Positions 59,247 to 64,000 of a DNA stretch of 64,000 nucleotides are shown here, one piece after another (the stretch's first letter is position 1; each line of letters begins with the position of its first letter). Source of the DNA: Patiria miniata (Eukaryota > Echinodermata > Asteroidea > Valvatida > Asterinidae); contig NW_024037071.1 of the NCBI RefSeq assembly GCF_015706575.1, forward strand, positions 12,017,774 to 12,081,773, written 5' to 3'. The notes under the pieces are model-generated. The model saw only the letters and a program-made list of their open reading frames with translations, was not told where the DNA came from and did not search any database. The position numbers and the translations under genes were made by a program.

Positions 59247-60679
59247 CTGGAGGTTCGCGTTTGTTGAGTTACAAACGCAGAGTGGTCGGGCTGGCATATG
59301 TTCTTGTGTTTCCAGTGACTTAATCATAATTGAACTGAACATTACCCCTCCCATTCCCCTGCATCCATTACCCTGCACCCATTACTCTTTGCTTTTCACA
59401 AAGAAAATCAAACAACCTGCAGTTGAACTTGTTGCTTTACCTCGACAAGACTTGAAGGTCCGTGGGAAGCGCACATGTGGTGCTGCATGGATGGCTACTC
59501 AAGCATACAACCAGTTGGGACTATTGGTAGACTTGCCAGATCCTCTAACGTCGTTGACGTTTATGAAACATATGCTAATCATATAATAAAATGGCTTTGA
59601 TGGGTTTTTTTCTTTTGCATGGGGATAATAAAATTCTGCCCTGACTTTACGACAGAAAAGGTGTGGTTATACACGCTGTGGAAATATTAATTTTCAGCAT
59701 TCAGATATGCGAGGATAACTAGCAGAATTTTAGGAAGCCCATGCATGCAAAAGACATAAGCCATTTTATTTTTGATATTGAGATAATCAAATGTTGCATT
59801 TATTAAGCTCCAAACACGTCATAGAGGCTCCCTCAAGTCTACCGATTCCAATTCTGACCATGAATTCAATTCTAATATTCTCGTCCATTTTCTGATATTT
59901 TTCGCGATAACCGATTGAAATCGCGCTTCGCCAGTTTTCCTCTCATATCTGAATGCTGAAAATTAATATTTCTACAGCGTGTAGCCACAAACTTTTCTGT
60001 CGTAAATTCAGTGCAGAATTTTATTATGCCCATTTAAAAGTAAAAAATAACATAAAAGCCATTTTATGATAAAATTAGCATATGTTGCATAAACTCCAAC
60101 GACGTTAGAGGTTTCGTCAAGTCTACCGTTGTCATAAATTCAGTGCAGAATTTTATTATACCCATGCAAAAGACCAATGACAAAAAACAATATAAAAGCC
60201 ATTTTATCTTAAAATTAGCATAATTATGTTTCATAAACTTTAACGACGTGAGACGCTCTGTCAATTCTACCAATGTCGTAACCTTAGTGCAGAATTTTAT
60301 TATGCCCATGCAAAAGACAAAAACAAAATAAAACAAAAAAGCCATTTTATTTTAAGATTAGCATAATTCTGTTGCATAAACTCTAACGACGTTAGAGGCT
60401 TCGTTAACTCTACCAATAGTCCCAACTGGTTGTATGCTTGAGTAGCCATCCATGCAGCACCAGATGTTCGCTTCCTGATAGGCCTACAAGTCTTGTCGAG
60501 GTAAAGCAACAAGTTCAACTGCAGGTTGTGTGATTTTCTTTGTGAAAACACAGGGTAATGGTTGCAGAGTGATGGGAGGGGTATTGTGCAGTTCAATTAT
60601 GATTAAGTCACTGTAAACACAAGAAAATATGCCAGCCCGACCACTCTGCGTTTGTAACTCAACAAACGCGAACCTCTAG
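59247..60679. mobile_element. Palindromic element with family D 3' ends on both sides
   Basis: The left end reads CTGGAGGTTCGCGTTTG with the D hairpin and tag (59277-59291). The right end is its inverse, ending in CTAG (60676-60679). Inner blocks are also inverted: AAAATCAAACAACCTGCAG (59405) with its inverse near 60520, and the GAAATATTAATTTTCAGC block (59681) with its inverse near 59955. The right arm carries about three extra copies of a 110-bp block (60064-60390). A frame with GAAWMATQAYNQLG is shared by the arms but is not conserved in phase. Confidence 0.7.
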
Positions 60680-61215
60680 TTTCTTGCTTGATGTCGTCAT
60701 TATTCACAAACGGGAAGTGATACTGATTTGTGGATAAATATCCATTGTGAAGTTAATTAACGCATGAACATCTGGAAAATATAAGTGTAGTATTCATAAC
60801 ACCTTACTTCCGGTTTGATGACGTCACAGTATTTGGAAGCAAAAGGTGAACATTGTAAATTTGTAATGGATATCGTTATTTGGACTACGAAGATATACAA
60901 CATGGATCAAATGATAGAATTTAATTGAAAATATGATCATTTTCAAATTCTCATAGAAGTAACCTGCGGTCTGATTACGTCATGAATTTGAAACCTTGCC
61001 AAGTTTTCTGTGGTTAATCAGAGAATATCAAGGGGCATTTTGGTAAAATTTGAACGGATGGTTTTCAAAATAAAGAAAGCAAACAATATTAAATGTGCCG
61101 CTAGGGGGCGTCCTTTTGAATGAAGACGTCATCACACTTTTTTGTGACTGGCATTTCTCACTAAACACTTTCATAATTTATATGTGTGATGTAAAATGCT
61201 TCCGCTTTCATGTAT
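60680..61215 (-). mobile_element. Helentron-like family D fragment
   Basis: Collinear with D9 from about 28186 and with D1 from about 2480. It includes an uninterrupted version of the 11.7-kb element's target (AACACCTTACTTCCGG near 60800) and lacks the TTAA-flanked element. Confidence 0.7.
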
Positions 61216-61279
61216 TCTTGTGTCCAATCATAACTGGAGCCATTTTAAATGGTAAGCTGTTTTCAGCATGAACTCCCAA

Positions 61280-63545
61280 TAGTGGAGCTGCTAAGCGAAA
61301 AATCGTGCACTTTGGGGTAAAAGCATGAAATTTGGCATGTGGGGTCAAGATGGGCTAGAAATCATTTTCAGATCGGGACCCATCCTGGATTTTGCCCATT
61401 TTTGGGGCGGAGCTTGATTTTTTGAAAAGGGGGTGCAAACAATAAAAACTCATAAAAACTGTATTTAACATCCATTTTGTAGTTTTTCTATGCTTTGAAA
61501 ATAACCTTAAACATAAAATAAGACATTCTAGCATTTTAGCGCCTGTTACTTTCCACCCATTTTGTGGGCGTGGCCTAAATGTGTAAAAGAGGCGGTATAT
61601 ATTCGGAGTTTGGTTCAAATATGGAAAATACCATTCAGTTGGGTGGTAAAATCTTGAAAATTGGCATGTTTAGTCAAAATGGGCTGAAAATCATTTTAAG
61701 AGGGTGGATCCATCTTGGATCTTGCCCATTTTGGGGGCGGAGCTTGATCGGTTAAAAAGGGGAGTGCAACATTTAGAAAAACGGTATTTAACATCCATTT
61801 TCCTTTGTTCTTCATGCTTTTAAATAAACAGAGGCATGATAAAAAACAATTCCAACTTTCAAACTTGTTATTTTTACCCTTTTGTGGGCGTGGACTAAAT
61901 ATGAAAAGAAGGCCGCACATTGGAGCAGCTTGATTCAAACGAGGGAAAATCATCACTTTTGCTGGTAAAAACACAACATCTGCATTGGTTAACTATGTTT
62001 TACCATACACAGTAAATATAAATTTAAAAAGATTGCAAGGATTTTGCCTTTTTAGGAGTGGAGCTACAATTTAAAGTAGGGGGTTGAATAATCTAGAAGA
62101 TTAAATATTTCTTATTTTAATTAGTGTGATTGGCTACAAGTAACATAGGTTACAGCAGCTGCGGCATTTCCTTGTTTGTAAACACTACCAGCATCACGGG
62201 GGGGGGGGGGGGGGCAACGGTGGACTTCACCTTTTCTTGCAAGTGCTTTTTATGTGGGCATGTAAACATGAAAAAAAAAAAAAAATGTGCGCAGAGTATG
62301 CGTTAATTCCTTGCAGTGTGTTCTACTGAATTTATATTATATGAATGTTTGGGCTCCTGGCAATTGCTTCAATATTTACACATAGGGCCAAAAAAATAAT
62401 TATTCTGCTTCCGGTACCCCACCTACCCTATTTTGACAGCCCCTACCCTAATATTGTTTTGGGAACAATGAAAAAAATTAAACAAAAACCATCAATTACC
62501 ACCTTTTACCATGGAATACACGCAGACACCTACATATGATCAACACAAAAAGAATGCACCCCACAAGAATTCCCTACCTTCCTACCCTATTTTCAAATGC
62601 CATGTTATCGGAAACAGAACTATTTTTTGGCCTAGGCTGTATGTACCAGGTACATCTAAGGACATGAAACCCCTTTGAGTAAGTATACCCAGTAGAAATA
62701 TTACCATTTTGCCTTTCTATGCGAATATTCAGCCCTCTACTTTAAAATGTGGCTCCACCCCTAAAAGGGCAAAGTCCTTGCAACCTTTTAAACTTATCTT
62801 TACAGTGTATGGCAAACATAGTTAACCAATGCAGAATTTGTGTTTTACCAGCAAAAGTGCTGATTTTCCCTCGTTTGAATGAAGCTGCTTTAATGTGAGG
62901 ACTCCTTTTCATATTTAGGCCACGCCCACAAAAGGGTAAAAATAACAAGTGTTACAATGTTGGATTTTTTTTATCATGTCTCTGTTTATTTAAAAGCATG
63001 AAGAACAAAGGAAAATGGATGTTAAATACAGTTTTTCTAAATTGTTATTTGTTTGCACTCCCCTTTTTAACCGATCAAGCTCCGCCCCCAAAATGGCAAG
63101 ATCCAAGATGGGTCCACCTCTTAAAATGATTTTCAGCCCATTTCGACTAAACATGCCAATTTTCAAGATTTTACCACCCAACTGAATGATATTTTTATAT
63201 ATTTGAACCAAACTGCTAATATATACCGCCTCTTTTACACATTAAGGCCACGCCCACAAAATGGGTGGAAAATAACAGGTGTTTACAAGCTAGAATGTCT
63301 TATTTTATGTTTAAGCTTATTTTAACACATAGAAAAAACGAGAGAAATGGATGTTAAATACAGTTTTTATTGTTTGCACCCCCTTTTTCAAAAAAATTAG
63401 CTCCGCCCCCAAAATGGGCAAAATCCAGGATGGGTCCCGATCTTAAAAATGATTTCTAGCCCATTCCGACCCCGCATGCCAAATTTCATGCTTTTACCAC
63501 AAAGTGCACGATTTTGGCCAAAAATGGACCTAAGCAGCTCCACTA
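61280..63545. mobile_element. 2.27-kb foldback element, CAA flanks
   Basis: Inverted arms of about 812 bp (61280-62091) and 820 bp (62726-63545) enclose a 634-bp spacer. The ends are TAGTGGAGCTGC and its inverse, with CAA on both sides (61277-61279 and 63546-63548). Each arm is a tandem of two to three modules of about 340 bp with GGGGCGGAGCTT and GGGCGTGGCC words. Arm identity is visibly below that of the 11.7-kb element, so it is older. No transposase is present. Confidence 0.8.
62386..62632. mobile_element. Harbinger-type MITE, 247 bp, TAG duplication
   Basis: GGCCAAAAAAATA... at the left and ...TATTTTTTGGCC at the right, with TAG on both sides (62383-62385 and 62633-62635). Inner words CTGCTTCCGGTA and TTATCGGAAACAG are inverted. 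The ends resemble the 1748-2114 MITE. It is nested in the foldback spacer; a poly-G run (about 62199-62213) lies to its left. Confidence 0.75.
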
Positions 63546-63896
63546 CAATACCATTTGCCTGAAAAAAAAAACCGAAATAATATTTACTATCCGAAGGTAA
63601 ATTTATAAACAGAAACAAACATTTATATTTGCCAAATCGCCACTCAGAGTTCGTAAGAGGTGCCTTTTTAGGACGCTCCACGAACAGCCAGTGTACAAGC
63701 TTAACCCCGATTATGACACATTAACTGCGCATGCGCGCTTTTCTGTCTTGCCCTTTTTTCAAGACGAAGACGCGCGCAGCGATCTATTTTAGTCGTACAC
63801 GCGTAACAACAGTACTTCTCCTCAGACTTTCTCAGAGTCTACGTACTAATAACGGGACATGTAAATGTTATGGTGTTCTATAGACGCCAAATCTGC
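63546..63896. promoter_or_regulatory. CpG-rich edge with NRF1-like site
   Basis: CpG frequency rises after 63700. CTGCGCATGCGCGC at about 63725-63738 matches the NRF1 consensus (YGCGCAYGCGCR), common in CpG-island promoters. GACGCGCGCAGCG and ACACGCGTAAC follow. No transcript can be assigned inside the window. Confidence 0.35.
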
Positions 63897-64000
63897 GTCG
63901 CGTCGTGCCTTCACGTCGTGCCGTCGCGTCGTACCGTCGCGTCGTACCGTCGCGTCGTGCTGTCGTCCGTCGCGTCGTGCCGTCGCCCGTCGCGTCGTGG
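63897..64000. repeat. GTCGCGTCGTRCC minisatellite, runs off the window
   Basis: 13-bp units (CGTCGCGTCGTGC, CGTCGCGTCGTAC) with insertions of CCGT, continuing at base 64000. Very CpG-rich compared with the surroundings. Confidence 0.9.

Noticed and set aside
59158..59586. 142-codon frame with GAAWMATQAYNQLG as a captured host exon
   Set aside because: The inverse arm carries the same DNA with a changed reading phase and a stop inside, so there is no coding constraint; no family recognised.

Overview
The window is a repeat-dominated stretch of an animal nuclear genome, most likely a marine invertebrate (echinoderm, hemichordate or lophotrochozoan; I cannot decide between them). Reasons: AT-rich sequence with almost no long open frames, splice-like junctions, LINE and PIF/Harbinger remnants, abundant TACATGTA words, tandem-repeat elements of the HINE/pearl type common in marine invertebrates, and a 500-N scaffold gap. 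There is no bacterial gene organisation, rRNA, convincing tRNA or CRISPR. The only candidate host gene is one coding exon near 43.0-43.4 kb (minus strand), resembling the N-terminus of TBK1-binding adaptors (AZI2/NAP1 type).

Layout. 1-2.3 kb: 3' end of a Helentron-like element and a Harbinger-type MITE. 2.3-15.9 kb: a Helentron-like element of tag family D, split by an 11.7-kb foldback element (2628-14347; TA target duplication; two 1067-bp inverted arms) and by a small TTAA-flanked element. 15.9-31.4 kb: minus-strand Helentron/HINE-like elements inserted into one another; each has a family-specific tag near its 3' hairpin that reappears in a hairpin at its 5' end, and the hairpins close in nearly last-in-first-out order. 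31.4-37.5 kb: mostly anonymous DNA, a small palindromic MITE, a diverged tandem repeat, and an element carrying seven copies of GTCACGCGAGTCAC that is interrupted by a LINE tail. 37.6-42.2 kb: a 55-bp minisatellite invaded by a 774-bp foldback (8-bp duplication) and a 2.5-kb hAT-like element. 43 kb: the host exon. 45.2-48.1 kb: a Helentron-like 5' end and a LINE 3' half split by a 506-bp hAT-type MITE (8-bp duplication). 48.1-49.55 kb: two plus-strand Helentron-like ends. 50.1-53.35 kb: a PIF/Harbinger transposon with both of its genes, decayed. 53.4-56.6 kb: tandem repeats (162-bp YY1-like units; 145-bp units followed by ACCC repeats) running into the gap. 57.1-64 kb: hAT-like relic, a near-perfect hairpin, a palindromic element, a D-family fragment, a 2.27-kb foldback containing another MITE, and a CpG-rich right edge with an NRF1-like site and a 13-bp repeat.

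The main biology is transposon stratigraphy: at least eight insertions are resolved by target duplications, several with an uninterrupted comparison site in the same window. The most unusual signal is the covariation of 5' hairpin and 3' tag in the nested Helentron-like families, which points to element-specific recognition of single-stranded ends. All family names come from visible termini, duplications and motifs, without database searching.
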